64,000 nucleotides of DNA. It comes from an uncultured SAR86 cluster bacterium (GTDB lineage: Bacteria > Pseudomonadota > Gammaproteobacteria > Magnimaribacterales > D2472). Shown here piece by piece: positions 51,302-60,924 of the stretch. The stretch spans positions 89,143 through 153,142 of the forward strand of contig CACJSU010000003.1 in the NCBI GenBank assembly GCA_902596165.1, given 5' to 3'. Within the stretch, counting starts at the first letter, position 1, and each line of letters opens with the position of its first letter. The position numbers and the translations under genes were made by a program. The notes under the pieces were generated by a model. The model saw only the letters and a list, made by a program, of their open reading frames with translations, searched no databases and was not told where the DNA came from.

Positions 51302-53170
51302 ATGAAAATATTCTCTGAAATTCCATCGAAACCTCCTAAAACGCCTATTCTAGACAAGGTAAATTTACCTGAAGACGTAAAAAATTTATCTCCTATAGAA
51401 CTCGAGACATTAGCTGATGATGTTCGAGCGTATATGTTATACAGTGTTGGTCAAAGCGGAGGGCATCTTGGTGGGGGTCTAGGAGTAGTAGAGCTAACAG
51501 TTGTTTTGCAATACCTATACAACACTCCTGATGACAAAATAATTTGGGATGTAGGCCACCAAGCCTATCCTCATAAAATTCTAACCGGAAGGAAGGATGC
51601 TCTTACTTCAATTCGACATAAAAACGGGCTAGCTCCGTTTCCAAATCGAGCAGAGAGCCAATATGATGCTTTTGGGGTTGGTCATTCCAGCACCTCAATC
51701 AGTGCAGCGCTTGGCATGGCAATTGCCAATCAGGATACAAATAAAAAGGTTGTTGCTGTTATTGGTGATGGAGCTATGACAGCCGGAATGGCATTTGAGG
51801 GTTTAGCTCATGCAGGCCATATTAAACCAAATATGTTAATCATTCTTAATGATAATGATATGTCTATCTCAGAAAATGTTGGAGGATTAAACAATTATTT
51901 TTCAAGAATCTGGGCATCAAAAGTCTACAAAGGAATAAGAAAAAGTGGAAAAAGTTTTTTAGAAAATCTGCCTCAAGCTCATCACATAGCAAGAAAAGTT
52001 GAAACTCAAATGAAAGCTATGGTTGCTCCTGGAAGTATCTTCGAGGAATTAGGGTTAAATTATATCGGCCCAATTGATGGTCATGATATTAATGAATTGA
52101 TGACAGTTATAGGAAATTTAAAGGACTTTGAGGGTCCACAGTTTTTACATGTGATTACCAAAAAAGGTGCTGGGTTGGATCCTGCAGAAGCAGACAGAAT
52201 AGGCTTTCATGCCATTGGAAAAATTAAACCATTGGATGCACCTAAAAAAAAGAATGGGCCGAAATATCAAGATGTATTTGGACAATGGATTGTTGATATG
52301 GCCAATGAAGATCAAGACTTGATGGCCATTACTCCCGCCATGAGTGAGGGTTCAGGGTTGGTCAATTTCAGCAGAGAGTTTCCTGAAAGATTCTTTGATG
52401 TGGCTATTGCCGAACAGCATGCGGTGACTCTCGCTGCAGGAATGGCATGTGAAGAAAAAAAACCTGTTGTTGCAATCTACTCAACCTTTCTTCAACGGGC
52501 TTATGATCAATTAATCCATGATGTAGCTTTACAAAATCTGAATGTATTGTTTGCAATTGACCGAGCTGGATTGGTTGGAGAAGATGGTCCAACTCACTCT
52601 GGTAATTATGACCTTACATACCTTAGATGCATTCCAAATATGATTGTTGCAGTGCCCGCAGATGAAAATGAAGCAAGGAAATTACTAACTACCGCTTATA
52701 TGCATAATGGTCCTGCTGCGGTTAGATATCCAAGGGGTGGTGGAATTAATGCTTCAATAGAGTCTGATCTGAAACCAGTAGAAATTGGTAAAGGAAGAAT
52801 AATGGATATCCAAGAATCAGATATGCTGGTACTGAACTTTGGAGCACTAATAAAAACTTCAGAGGAAGTAGCTCAAGAGCTGAATGCTACTTTATTAGAT
52901 ATGAGATTTGTGAAGCCATTAGATAAAGAATTAATTGCGGAACATTCTCATGATAAAAAAGCAATTATCACTATTGAAGATGGAGCCATATCTGGCGGAG
53001 CAGGCTCGGCAGTTGCTGAATGGGCTCAGGAAAATAAAGCAAAGCAGCAAATTATCATATGCGGCATCCCAGATGAATTTATAGAACATGCCAGTAGATC
53101 AGAAATGCTTGAGATGGTTGGACTGGATAAAAAAGGAATTCTTGCTAGAGTGAAAGACTGCTTATCTTAA
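51302..53170 (+). CDS. dxs: 1-deoxy-D-xylulose-5-phosphate synthase
   Basis: Thiamine diphosphate enzyme that commits pyruvate and glyceraldehyde-3-phosphate to the MEP isoprenoid pathway. The 622-residue protein shows [34 protein letters not shown], the ThDP motif [16 protein letters not shown] through LNDND, and [19 protein letters not shown] use ATG 51302; a TTG at 51284 would add six residues inside ispA. The 3' end overlaps convergent ribA by 9 bp. Confidence 0.96.
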   Translation: MKIFSEIPSKPPKTPILDKVNLPEDVKNLSPIELETLADDVRAYMLYSVGQSGGHLGGGLGVVELTVVLQYLYNTPDDKIIWDVGHQAYPHKILTGRKDALTSIRHKNGLAPFPNRAESQYDAFGVGHSSTSISAALGMAIANQDTNKKVVAVIGDGAMTAGMAFEGLAHAGHIKPNMLIILNDNDMSISENVGGLNNYFSRIWASKVYKGIRKSGKSFLENLPQAHHIARKVETQMKAMVAPGSIFEELGLNYIGPIDGHDINELMTVIGNLKDFEGPQFLHVITKKGAGLDPAEADRIGFHAIGKIKPLDAPKKKNGPKYQDVFGQWIVDMANEDQDLMAITPAMSEGSGLVNFSREFPERFFDVAIAEQHAVTLAAGMACEEKKPVVAIYSTFLQRAYDQLIHDVALQNLNVLFAIDRAGLVGEDGPTHSGNYDLTYLRCIPNMIVAVPADENEARKLLTTAYMHNGPAAVRYPRGGGINASIESDLKPVEIGKGRIMDIQESDMLVLNFGALIKTSEEVAQELNATLLDMRFVKPLDKELIAEHSHDKKAIITIEDGAISGGAGSAVAEWAQENKAKQQIIICGIPDEFIEHASRSEMLEMVGLDKKGILARVKDCLS

Positions 53171-53746
53171 GTGGCCCATCTTCTCTCTTTTAGTATCGAG
53201 ATAATTTTGGTTCTTTTCATTAGCGCCTTCATGAAGAGAGGTTCTTTTCACAACCCTTATGCCAACTTCCTCTAGAGCATCTACTTTTTTTGGATTATTT
53301 GTTAAAAGATTTACTGAGGTAATATTGAAATGCTCCATTATATCCAAGCAAATATTATATTCTCTTAAGTCTGCTGGAAAACCTAACAATTCATTGGCCT
53401 CAACAGTATCATGACCTTGATCTTGTAAAGCATATGCTCTAATTTTATTAACCAATCCAATGCCTCTGCCCTCTTGTCTCAGATATAAGAGAATCCCAGA
53501 TTTATTTTCAGCTAACATTTTTAGTGCTGACTGTAATTGAGGCCCACAATCACACCTAAGGCTATGCAAAGCATCTCCAGTTAAACATTCAGAATGGACT
53601 CTGCACATCACAGCATCTTGATTATTTATATCGCCAATAGTTAACGCTATATGATCTTTACCATTGGGTTCTTCAAATGCCGAAATAGTAAAATCACCAA
53701 ATTTTGTAGGCAATAATGATTCAGAGACAAATTTACAACTATTCAA
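53162..53746 (-). CDS. ribA: GTP cyclohydrolase II
   Basis: First step of riboflavin synthesis. The 194-residue protein carries the zinc-binding cysteines in [22 protein letters not shown], the nucleotide motif [20 protein letters not shown], and [16 protein letters not shown]. It is a single-domain RibA, not fused to RibB. It starts 5 bp after pgpA and is the last gene of thiolase-thiL-pgpA-ribA. FMN/FAD made here would serve PdxH, the acyl-CoA dehydrogenases and the flavoprotein at 1-956. Confidence 0.95.
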   Translation of the reverse strand: MNSCKFVSESLLPTKFGDFTISAFEEPNGKDHIALTIGDINNQDAVMCRVHSECLTGDALHSLRCDCGPQLQSALKMLAENKSGILLYLRQEGRGIGLVNKIRAYALQDQGHDTVEANELLGFPADLREYNICLDIMEHFNITSVNLLTNNPKKVDALEEVGIRVVKRTSLHEGANEKNQNYLDTKREKMGHLR

Positions 53747-53751
53747 TTGAT

Positions 53752-54213
53752 TTAAACTAGGATTAAAATTCCGTAAATTATACCACCGGCAAAAAATCCT
53801 GCTATCAAATCATCAAGCAGAATACCAAAACCTCCTTGTATATTTTGATCTACCCAAGAAATTGGCCAAGGCTTCCAGATATCAAATAATCTAAAAAGTA
53901 AAAAAGCACATAAATAGGTCATGATTCCATGGGAAACGAAAGATAAGGTTACAAGCATTCCTGCCACTTCATCGATTACAATTGCTGAGTGATCCTTGGA
54001 ATCACTATCTTTTGTTGCTTGAGAACAAACCAACCAAGAAAATAATATAAAAATTGGCAAAATTACATTAGCTGTTGGATGCAAAAACTCTGCAAAGTAC
54101 CAAATGAGCAAAGCAGCAAAACTCCCCCATGTTCCAGGTGCTGGTCTTAGCAAGCCTATCCCAAACCATGTAGCAAAAAGATGAGAAGGTTTTTTTAAAT
54201 TGGGAAAATTCAT
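53752..54213 (-). CDS. pgpA: Phosphatidylglycerophosphatase A
   Basis: Inner-membrane phosphatase that turns PGP into phosphatidylglycerol, acting after PgsA at the other end of the window. The 153-residue protein shows [35 protein letters not shown] and [18 protein letters not shown], with [18 protein letters not shown], and about four hydrophobic segments. It is one base after thiL, a pairing found in many gammaproteobacteria. Confidence 0.95.
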   Translation of the reverse strand: MNFPNLKKPSHLFATWFGIGLLRPAPGTWGSFAALLIWYFAEFLHPTANVILPIFILFSWLVCSQATKDSDSKDHSAIVIDEVAGMLVTLSFVSHGIMTYLCAFLLFRLFDIWKPWPISWVDQNIQGGFGILLDDLIAGFFAGGIIYGILILV

Positions 54214-54214
54214 C

Positions 54215-55144
54215 CTACTGAAAATGATCCCAGTTTCTCATTGAGCCTTGATTATTAGTTAGTATTAGTTTTTTACCACCCATAACGCCAATAGTATGGC
54301 ATTTTTTTTTGCAGGAATTGAGTTTAGCTTGAAGAGTAAATAGTTTTTTTGGCGGGACAGTAAATAACAGTTGATAGTCATCTCCAAATTCCAAGCATTG
54401 CTTTTTATATTGTTTATCAACTACGGGCACTTCGTCTAAATCGACATTGCATCCAACCCCTGAGCTTGAACTTAAATGAGAAAGATCTTGCACAATCCCA
54501 TCAGAAATATCGATAGCTGAAGAGGCAATACTCGCAATCATTCGTCCATAGGCTATTTGCGCAGAAGGAAATAAATAAGGTTTTGTTTTGCTGTTGAGTT
54601 CGCCACTTCTTTTGTATTCTTTCAACCCTATATATCCAGATCCAAGAGCACCAGATAAACATAATACATCCCCAGATTGAGCATTGGATCTCAATAAATA
54701 TTTTTTCTCCGGTTTGCCTAATACTGTTACGCTGATCTGCAAAGGGCCTTTTGCTATATCGCCACCAATTAATGGAAACTGAAATTCTCGAGAAATTTTT
54801 TGCAACCCTTTTTTGAAAGCTTTCATCCAGTCTGAATTAAAGTTCGGCATTACCAAAGAAAGATTGAAGGCAATAGGATTGCCGCCCATTGCTGCAATAT
54901 CACTTAAAGCTGTTGCAACAGATCTATAGGCAATTGATTCTGCAGGCATAGATTTTAAGAAATGCACTCCAGCTACAGAAGTATCTGTACTAATAAGAAG
55001 TTTAGAATTAGCTGCAATTACAGCGCAATCATCACCACCGGCAAGATTAATACCATTGGTTGTTAAATAAGAAGCACCTATTCCTGATAGGTACTTCTTA
55101 ATAATTGAAAATTCTGAGCTTATATTAACTTGGGTATCTTTCAA
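54215..55144 (-). CDS. thiL: Thiamine-monophosphate kinase
   Basis: Phosphorylates thiamine phosphate to thiamine diphosphate, the cofactor of Dxs. The 309-residue protein shows EFSIIKKYL, AGGDDCAVI, ISTDTSVAGVHFLK, LSDIAAMGGNPIAFNL, PLIGGDIAKGPL and AIDISDGIVQDLSHL. I take TTG 55144, ten codons before the conserved EF, which overlaps the thiolase stop by 20 bp. The frame is open to 55174, but that would lie deeper in the thiolase C-terminus. No thi synthesis genes are nearby. Confidence 0.93.
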   Translation of the reverse strand: MKDTQVNISSEFSIIKKYLSGIGASYLTTNGINLAGGDDCAVIAANSKLLISTDTSVAGVHFLKSMPAESIAYRSVATALSDIAAMGGNPIAFNLSLVMPNFNSDWMKAFKKGLQKISREFQFPLIGGDIAKGPLQISVTVLGKPEKKYLLRSNAQSGDVLCLSGALGSGYIGLKEYKRSGELNSKTKPYLFPSAQIAYGRMIASIASSAIDISDGIVQDLSHLSSSSGVGCNVDLDEVPVVDKQYKKQCLEFGDDYQLLFTVPPKKLFTLQAKLNSCKKKCHTIGVMGGKKLILTNNQGSMRNWDHFQ

Positions 55145-56318
55145 ATAATCCAGTCGCGCCCATTCCACCACCAACGCACATAGTCACAATACCAAATTGC
55201 TTATCTTGGTTATTAAGTTCGCGAACAATATGACCAACTTGTCTAGATCCTGTCATGCCAAAGGGATGTCCAATTGAAATTGAACCACCATTTACGTTAA
55301 GTTTATCCATTGAGATGCCTAATTGATCTCTACAATATGCAACTTGAACTGCAAAAGCTTCATTCAGCTCCCAAAGATCAATATCATCAACACTCATATT
55401 ATGAGATTTTAAGAGCTTTGGAACAGAAAATACTGGTCCAATCCCCATCTCATCTGGTTCGCAGCCCATGGTTGTAAATCCTCTAAAATAAGCCATTGGC
55501 TTTAAGCCAAGTTCAAGAGCTTTTTCTTCACTCATGACCAAGGTTACTGAAGCACCATCTGAAAGCTGAGAAGAGTTACCTGCAGTAACAGACCCATTCT
55601 CAGGATCAAAGACTGGCTTTAATGCTGCCAAGCCTTCTAGCGTTGTTCCAGGTCTATTACACTCATCTTTGTCTACTGTGTAATCAACTTCTTTGGATTC
55701 ACCTGTCTCTTTATTCATAAGCATCATCTTTGTATCCATTGGAATGATCTCATCAACAAACTTGCCAGCTTCCTGTGCAGCCGCTGTTCTTTTTTGGCTT
55801 TCAAAAGCAATCTCATCTTGAGTTTCTCTTGAAACGTTGTATCGGTTAGCAACGCATTCAGCAGTAATTCCCATTGGATGGTAAATACCAGGATGACTTT
55901 CCGCTAATTTTTCATTAACAAACCCATCCATGTTTTGCTTACCTGAAAGCATGGTAATTTGTTCAACACCACCAGCTATCACAGCGTCATAACACCCTGC
56001 CATAATTTGACTTGCGGCCATGGAGATTGATTGCAATCCAGAAGAACAATAACGATTTACGGTTGTTCCTCCAACTGTTAGTGGAAGATTAGATAAGACT
56101 GCAGCATTTCTGCCTATGTTGTGCCCCATTGCCCCTTCAGGATTTCCACAACCCATAATGACATCTTCAACCACTTCAGGTGGCAAATTAGGATTCCTAT
56201 CCAACATAGCATTAATAATATGAGCTAACATGTCGTCTGGACGAGTCAGATTAAACCCTCCGCGATGTGATTTAGCAAGACCAGTTCTTACACTATCTAC
56301 AATAACCGCTGTTTTCAT
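55125..56318 (-). CDS. Acetyl-CoA C-acyltransferase (thiolase)
   Basis: Thiolase of 397 residues. The nucleophile Cys is in VNRYCSSGLQSISMAASQI, the catalytic His in GGSISIGHPFGMTGSRQVGH and the second Cys in TMCVGGGMGATGLFERY. It either releases acetyl-CoA at the end of beta-oxidation (FadA/FadI type) or condenses acyl-CoAs. No FadB/FadJ partner is adjacent; two acyl-CoA dehydrogenases lie about 3.4 kb upstream on the same strand, so fatty-acid or related acyl-CoA breakdown is likely. It starts 27 bp after the small LETM1-like gene. Confidence 0.92.
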   Translation of the reverse strand: MKTAVIVDSVRTGLAKSHRGGFNLTRPDDMLAHIINAMLDRNPNLPPEVVEDVIMGCGNPEGAMGHNIGRNAAVLSNLPLTVGGTTVNRYCSSGLQSISMAASQIMAGCYDAVIAGGVEQITMLSGKQNMDGFVNEKLAESHPGIYHPMGITAECVANRYNVSRETQDEIAFESQKRTAAAQEAGKFVDEIIPMDTKMMLMNKETGESKEVDYTVDKDECNRPGTTLEGLAALKPVFDPENGSVTAGNSSQLSDGASVTLVMSEEKALELGLKPMAYFRGFTTMGCEPDEMGIGPVFSVPKLLKSHNMSVDDIDLWELNEAFAVQVAYCRDQLGISMDKLNVNGGSISIGHPFGMTGSRQVGHIVRELNNQDKQFGIVTMCVGGGMGATGLFERYPS

Positions 56319-56345
56319 TTTTTATACTCCAAAATTAGTAACGAG

Positions 56346-56663
56346 TTATTCTAAACGATCGTCGTCATTACTTAAAGACTTATACCAATTTGGTATTAAA
56401 TCGATATTCAGCTCTTTAGCTTTTGAGAAAATATAAGGGAGAGTGATTGGGCTAAAAGGTAAGATTAACAAAATACCCAAGCCTAAATTTTTAAGAATTT
56501 GACGCAATTGAGAATTAGCTAATTCTAATTCATGCTGAGAGACAGACCCTTCAACAAATTTAAGATAGGTATCGAGCATTTTTTTATTTTCACGATTTTC
56601 TTCCAGAAAACTCTCTTGGAGTTTTACAAGGATTGTATTAAAACGTTTAGTAAAAATTTTCAT
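56346..56663 (-). CDS. Small LETM1-like membrane protein of unknown function
   Basis: The 105-residue protein has an acidic, helical first half and one hydrophobic stretch near 65-85 (LGLGILLILPFSPITLPYIF) followed by KAKELNIDLIPNWYKSL. A G-x-LP-x-LP-x-x-LLP pattern of this kind is found in LETM1-related proteins. I recognise the resemblance only from this motif; no function is known to me. The ATG 56663 (a TTG is just before it) lies directly after the U tract of the TonB receptor terminator and shows no Shine-Dalgarno sequence, so the true start may be internal (Met near residue 29). Confidence 0.5.
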   Translation of the reverse strand: MKIFTKRFNTILVKLQESFLEENRENKKMLDTYLKFVEGSVSQHELELANSQLRQILKNLGLGILLILPFSPITLPYIFSKAKELNIDLIPNWYKSLSNDDDRLE

Positions 56664-56694
56664 CAAAAAAAAGCCCGGAAGTAATCCGGGCTTT
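56664..56694 (-). terminator. Rho-independent terminator of the TonB-dependent receptor gene
   Basis: Read leftward, AAAGCCCGGA (56694-56685 arm) and its complement (56679-56670) form a 10-bp GC-cored stem with loop TTACT, followed by a run of T residues to about 56665. It lies 20 bp after the receptor stop. This is the strongest terminator in the window. Confidence 0.9.
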
Positions 56695-56714
56695 ATTATA
56701 TCTAAAATGAATGA

Positions 56715-59594
56715 TTAAAAATTCATTCCAAAATTAATACCAAAGATCTTAGGATCTATGGCAACACCATTTTGGAAACCACCCACAGTTACATCTGTTG
56801 AGTAATAGGCATAAATGTGATCTTCGTCACCCATATTTCTAACGTAAGCCCCAACATACCACGCCTCAGAAACAGGAGTGTATTTAACAGATAGATCAAT
56901 CAAGCTGACATCTTCAATATGACCACGAGGTCTATTAAATGCAGTACTGTAATAATCATCTCTGTATGAATAATCCATTCTAAAAGCCCATGAGCCACCT
57001 GCTGTATCAACAAACTTAGTTACACCTAATCTGTAGTTCAACTCAGCTGCAAAAGGAAGCGAATTACCAGATAAATCTGCTTCAACTCCATCTGTTAATG
57101 GGCAAGGAAGTGTTGTTGAATCCAAACCAAAGAATGGAACTGTACATAACGGCCCAAAAGATTTGAACATGTAGCCAGCATCTGTTGGAGTGTATAAAAC
57201 CAAAGCACCAAGCAAAGGATTCTGCGCTGCTATTCCAAGATAACAGTCATTTGAAGGAGCTGCTTGTCCTACAAAAACTAAAGGATTACAAGTTGCTATC
57301 AGAGGTGCAAAGTCAGAAAAGAATCCTGTAGCTCCAGCTGGAAGCGGAAGCTTCTTAGTAGCTTGATTTGGATTTAGTGGATCAACTGACTTGAAGTCCT
57401 CGATCTCTGTGCTTGTATGAGATACAAAACCATCAATCATTAAGGTATCAGATAACAACAATGTAAATTCTGCTTCTATACCTTCAATTGTTACATCGGC
57501 ATTTTGGTTAATGGAAGCACGATTAACAATTTGTGATAGCTGAAGACCTTCATAATCATTGGTGTATGCAGATACATTTAACTGAAGAGCTCCATTCATA
57601 AGAGTACTTTTTAAACCTACTTCAAATACATTTGCCACTTCTGAATCAAAGTTTTCCAGACCTACAATATCAGTAGTATTGAAACCACCAGGCTTGAACC
57701 CAGTTGAGTAGGTTGCATAAAGAAGTTGATTGTCATTGAGCTGATGATCAAGACCAAGTTTATAGGTTGACTCTTCAGCAGCATAGCTTCTAGGGATTGG
57801 AGCTGGTTTTACAGTTCCATAGAAGCCAGCACCTTGATTCTGAAGGTCAAGCAAAGAATTAAAAGCTTTATCATTGATCTCAAATTCTGTATATCGTCCA
57901 CCAATTGTCAAAGTAGTAAGATCACTTATATCAAAGTACATTTCACCATAAATAGCTTCACTGCTTCTGTTGATGTTACTGTCAACATGGAAGTATTGTT
58001 GCCACTCAGCTAAATGTCTTGGTCCAATGGATGCATTGGCTCCTGCAATGGCCCCATTTTTAGCCGCATTTAGTGTATAGCCTTGGGCTTGAGCAGGAGG
58101 TAGTAAACCTGCCAAGACAAGTTGAGTTGCTTGTGCTGATGCTACTGGTAAAGTTTGGAACCAACTAACCCAGAATGGTGCTCCACCATATGGGGCTGAG
58201 TCTGGGAAAATAGCACCTAAAGGTCCAGTTGATACATCACCCCAATAATTCATGTATGGAGTGCCAATGTTGTAATTTGTTTCACTGTCCGCAGCAGAGG
58301 CGAAAAGACCAAAAGTGAAGTTAAAAGCACCATCATAGTCAGATGAGAATCTTAACTCATACTGCTCCCACTCAGATTCGTTGAAAGATCTGTCCATGGC
58401 TTGATCACTTGTGTATGTTTTCATACCTAAAGCTGCGCCTGACATATTACCTTTGGTCGTATCATAGAAAATATTTGAAGTTATTGGCCCCATTGAATAT
58501 GGAACAACAGATACAGAGTGATCATAATCTGCAAAGTCTTCATACTCTCTTGTATGGTATGAATATGTGAAAACCATATTCATGGTATCTGAAAGAGCGC
58601 TGTTAATTTCAAACACAGTATTCTGAAGCGTAGCTTCGTGAGTTGGTTCAAAATCAAGATTTACGCTTCTCAAATCAGCAGAAGGATTGTTCTCATAAAT
58701 TGTGTAATTTAAAGCTGTGTTTTGGTATTGCAGGTAAGGGACCCAATGACCATAACTTCCAGGTGACCATACAGCATCATTGCCGCTTTCAAATGGGCTA
58801 CAACCGTAGAATTTGTCTTGTTTACAGAACTGTCTTGCAGCTCTTAATCTTTGGTCATCTGCTTGAGTAGTTTCATAGATCAAAGTCATGGTTGTATCAT
58901 CTGAATAATCATACTCAAAAGACATCCTCGCGCCCTGAGTGTTCCTATCATCAAGCTTATTACCTGTATGATTATTCATTACAAAGCCCTCTCTTTGAAG
59001 AGAAGCAAATGCAAACCTTGATCGTAATTTATCTGTTAGAGGTAAATTAACTGCTCCTTCCATTCGTAATGAATCGTAATCAGCGACATCAGCTTTAAGA
59101 TAACCGCCTGCTTCAGCATCAGGTCTTTTTGTGATCATCTGAATCAAACCACCAGTTGTTCCTGCGCCGAACAATGAACCTTGTGGTCCGCGCAGAACCT
59201 CTACACGCTCAACATCAAAAAATTCTTGCTCATAGAGTCCACTTGCAGATGCAGTTTGACCATTCCAGAAATATCCAATACTTGCACTAGTAGAGTTACC
59301 TACAGCAAAGTTACCAATACCCCTAAGAGTAATGCCAGAACCTGAATACGCTCCCTTTGCAAAACCTAACGTTGGAACTGCAAACTGAAGATCCTCAAAG
59401 TTTTCAATTTGTTTAACCTCAAGATCAGCACCGGTTATCGCAGTAATCGTAATCGCAGTATCTTGTAGATTTGTTTCCTTTCTTAATGCAGTAATTACAA
59501 CCTCTTCTATCTCTCGAGCTGAATCCTCTTGAGCTATTGTTGGAATTGCACTAAATGAAAATGCTAATAAAAAAGCATAGAAATATCTGTTCAT
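56715..59594 (-). CDS. TonB-dependent outer-membrane receptor
   Basis: A 959-residue outer-membrane transporter. A signal peptide (about 1-21, ending TIAQ) precedes a TonB box-like EEVVITALR (30-38). The plug (about 45-160) has LQFAVPTLGFAK, GSGITLRGIGNFA and VEVLRGPQGSLFGAGTTGG. The rest is a 22-strand-type barrel ending in aromatic FGINFGMNF, as expected for BamA recognition. A middle insertion (about 470-515) is rich in Ala, Gln and Pro. The substrate is unknown; marine relatives use such receptors for lipids, sugars or vitamins. It has its own promoter and terminator. Confidence 0.93.
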   Translation of the reverse strand: MNRYFYAFLLAFSFSAIPTIAQEDSAREIEEVVITALRKETNLQDTAITITAITGADLEVKQIENFEDLQFAVPTLGFAKGAYSGSGITLRGIGNFAVGNSTSASIGYFWNGQTASASGLYEQEFFDVERVEVLRGPQGSLFGAGTTGGLIQMITKRPDAEAGGYLKADVADYDSLRMEGAVNLPLTDKLRSRFAFASLQREGFVMNNHTGNKLDDRNTQGARMSFEYDYSDDTTMTLIYETTQADDQRLRAARQFCKQDKFYGCSPFESGNDAVWSPGSYGHWVPYLQYQNTALNYTIYENNPSADLRSVNLDFEPTHEATLQNTVFEINSALSDTMNMVFTYSYHTREYEDFADYDHSVSVVPYSMGPITSNIFYDTTKGNMSGAALGMKTYTSDQAMDRSFNESEWEQYELRFSSDYDGAFNFTFGLFASAADSETNYNIGTPYMNYWGDVSTGPLGAIFPDSAPYGGAPFWVSWFQTLPVASAQATQLVLAGLLPPAQAQGYTLNAAKNGAIAGANASIGPRHLAEWQQYFHVDSNINRSSEAIYGEMYFDISDLTTLTIGGRYTEFEINDKAFNSLLDLQNQGAGFYGTVKPAPIPRSYAAEESTYKLGLDHQLNDNQLLYATYSTGFKPGGFNTTDIVGLENFDSEVANVFEVGLKSTLMNGALQLNVSAYTNDYEGLQLSQIVNRASINQNADVTIEGIEAEFTLLLSDTLMIDGFVSHTSTEIEDFKSVDPLNPNQATKKLPLPAGATGFFSDFAPLIATCNPLVFVGQAAPSNDCYLGIAAQNPLLGALVLYTPTDAGYMFKSFGPLCTVPFFGLDSTTLPCPLTDGVEADLSGNSLPFAAELNYRLGVTKFVDTAGGSWAFRMDYSYRDDYYSTAFNRPRGHIEDVSLIDLSVKYTPVSEAWYVGAYVRNMGDEDHIYAYYSTDVTVGGFQNGVAIDPKIFGINFGMNF

Positions 59595-59635
59595 AATCTT
59601 CCCCCTTAAAGTTGATTGATTGAACTAGTAAATGA

Positions 59636-59665
59636 ATGATATACCTAATGCTTAAGGCATTGCAA
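59636..59665 (-). promoter_or_regulatory. Predicted promoter of the TonB-dependent receptor gene
   Basis: On the minus strand TTGCAA (59665-59660), then TATATC (59643-59638, spacer 16) or TATCAT (59641-59636, spacer 18). A near-palindrome AATGC-TTAAG-GCATT (59647-59661) lies between the hexamers and could be an operator. A strong GGGGG-AAG ribosome site precedes the ATG. Confidence 0.45.
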
Positions 59666-59723
59666 TGTTTATGCGTTTGCTATTTTTATTATATTTTTTA
59701 CTTATAAGTTAAATAAATACTAT

Positions 59724-60923
59724 TTATTTTAACTGAGAGGAGCTTTTACCTAAAACCTGCCTGGCAACAATAAGTTGTTGGATTTGTTGAGTACCCTCAA
59801 AAATATCAAGAATTTTTGAATCTCGTGAGAACTTTTCAAGCAAATGATCCTCTGAAAAGCCTTGCATAGAGCATATTTCAACACATTTTAAAGAGATTCT
59901 ATTGCCAATTCTGCCTGCTTTTGCCTTACCCATAGATGCTTCTTTAGAATTTGGCATTTTATTGTCCATCATCCAGGCAGATTTGTAGACCAACAATCTT
60001 GCAGCCTCTAACTCAGCCTCAAGCATCTCTAATTCATTCTGAATGGCTGTTTGTTGATGCATGGATCTACCAAAATTATCTTCATAACCCTCTTCAGCTA
60101 ATAGCGCTCTAGTCATATCTAATGCAGCTTGACCAAGACCGATTGCCATTCCGGCAACCATCGGTCGAGTGTTATCAAAAGTCTGCATAGCTCCACCAAA
60201 TGATTTCTTGGCTGCATTGATATCTGTTTCAATCTCTTCCTTCCCACCAAGTAAATTTTCGCGAGGAATCCTGCAATTATCAAAAATTAAAGTGGCGGTA
60301 TCAGAAGCTCTGATACCTAATTTTTTTTCAAGCCTTGCAACGGTAAATCCTGGAGTGCCTTTTTCAACAATGAATGATCTGATTGCTGTTTTGCCCATAT
60401 CTTTATTTAAGGTAGCCCAAACAACAACACAATCGCATCTATCTCCATCGGTGACATAGATCTTTTCTCCATTTAAGACCCACTCATCTCCTTCTAAGAC
60501 AGCAGTTGTTGATATATTTTTTGAATCTGAACCGGCGGCAGGTTCTGTTATTGCCATGGCTGCCCATCTTTTTCCCCACAAAGCTTTTTGGTCTGGGTTA
60601 CCAACCGCCATGATGGCAGCATTTCCTAATCCAGTGCCTGGCCTTGCGAGAAATAGCCCAACATCACCCCAGCACATTTGCTCTAAAGAAATTACAGCCC
60701 ATAAATTTCTTCCTCCCAAATCCATTGACTTAGCCGAATCATTGCTCACGCCACTTTCTTTTTTTTGTGCTGCAGCAGCTTGATTAAGTTGCTCCATTTC
60801 TAGGGGTGGCTCATGCTCAGCTTTGTCATATTTTCTGGAGATAGGACGCAATATAAACTCTGCAGCCATCCTCATGGTCTCTTGAGTTTTTTGTAATTGA
60901 TTAGGTAAAAGTGGATGAATCAT
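59724..60923 (-). CDS. Acyl-CoA dehydrogenase
   Basis: FAD acyl-CoA dehydrogenase of 399 residues. AMAITEPAAGSDSKNIST and YVTDGDRCDCVVVWATL bind the flavin, then VARLEKKLGIRASDTATLIF and the C-terminal DIFEGTQQIQQLIVARQVLG with the usual base Glu (IFEGT). I use ATG 60923, with SD AGGAG six bases upstream, in place of the longer frame to 60947. It begins 1 base after the stop of its neighbour acyl-CoA dehydrogenase, so the two may form a complex or act in sequence. A large substrate is possible but not shown. Confidence 0.9.
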   Translation of the reverse strand: MIHPLLPNQLQKTQETMRMAAEFILRPISRKYDKAEHEPPLEMEQLNQAAAAQKKESGVSNDSAKSMDLGGRNLWAVISLEQMCWGDVGLFLARPGTGLGNAAIMAVGNPDQKALWGKRWAAMAITEPAAGSDSKNISTTAVLEGDEWVLNGEKIYVTDGDRCDCVVVWATLNKDMGKTAIRSFIVEKGTPGFTVARLEKKLGIRASDTATLIFDNCRIPRENLLGGKEEIETDINAAKKSFGGAMQTFDNTRPMVAGMAIGLGQAALDMTRALLAEEGYEDNFGRSMHQQTAIQNELEMLEAELEAARLLVYKSAWMMDNKMPNSKEASMGKAKAGRIGNRISLKCVEICSMQGFSEDHLLEKFSRDSKILDIFEGTQQIQQLIVARQVLGKSSSQLK

Positions 60924-60924
60924 C

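Noticed and set aside
59711..59729. AAATAAATA-C-TATTTATTT inverted repeat as terminator of the acyl-CoA dehydrogenases
   Set aside because: Only A-T pairs, overlapping the stop codon and with no U tract; stability would be very low.
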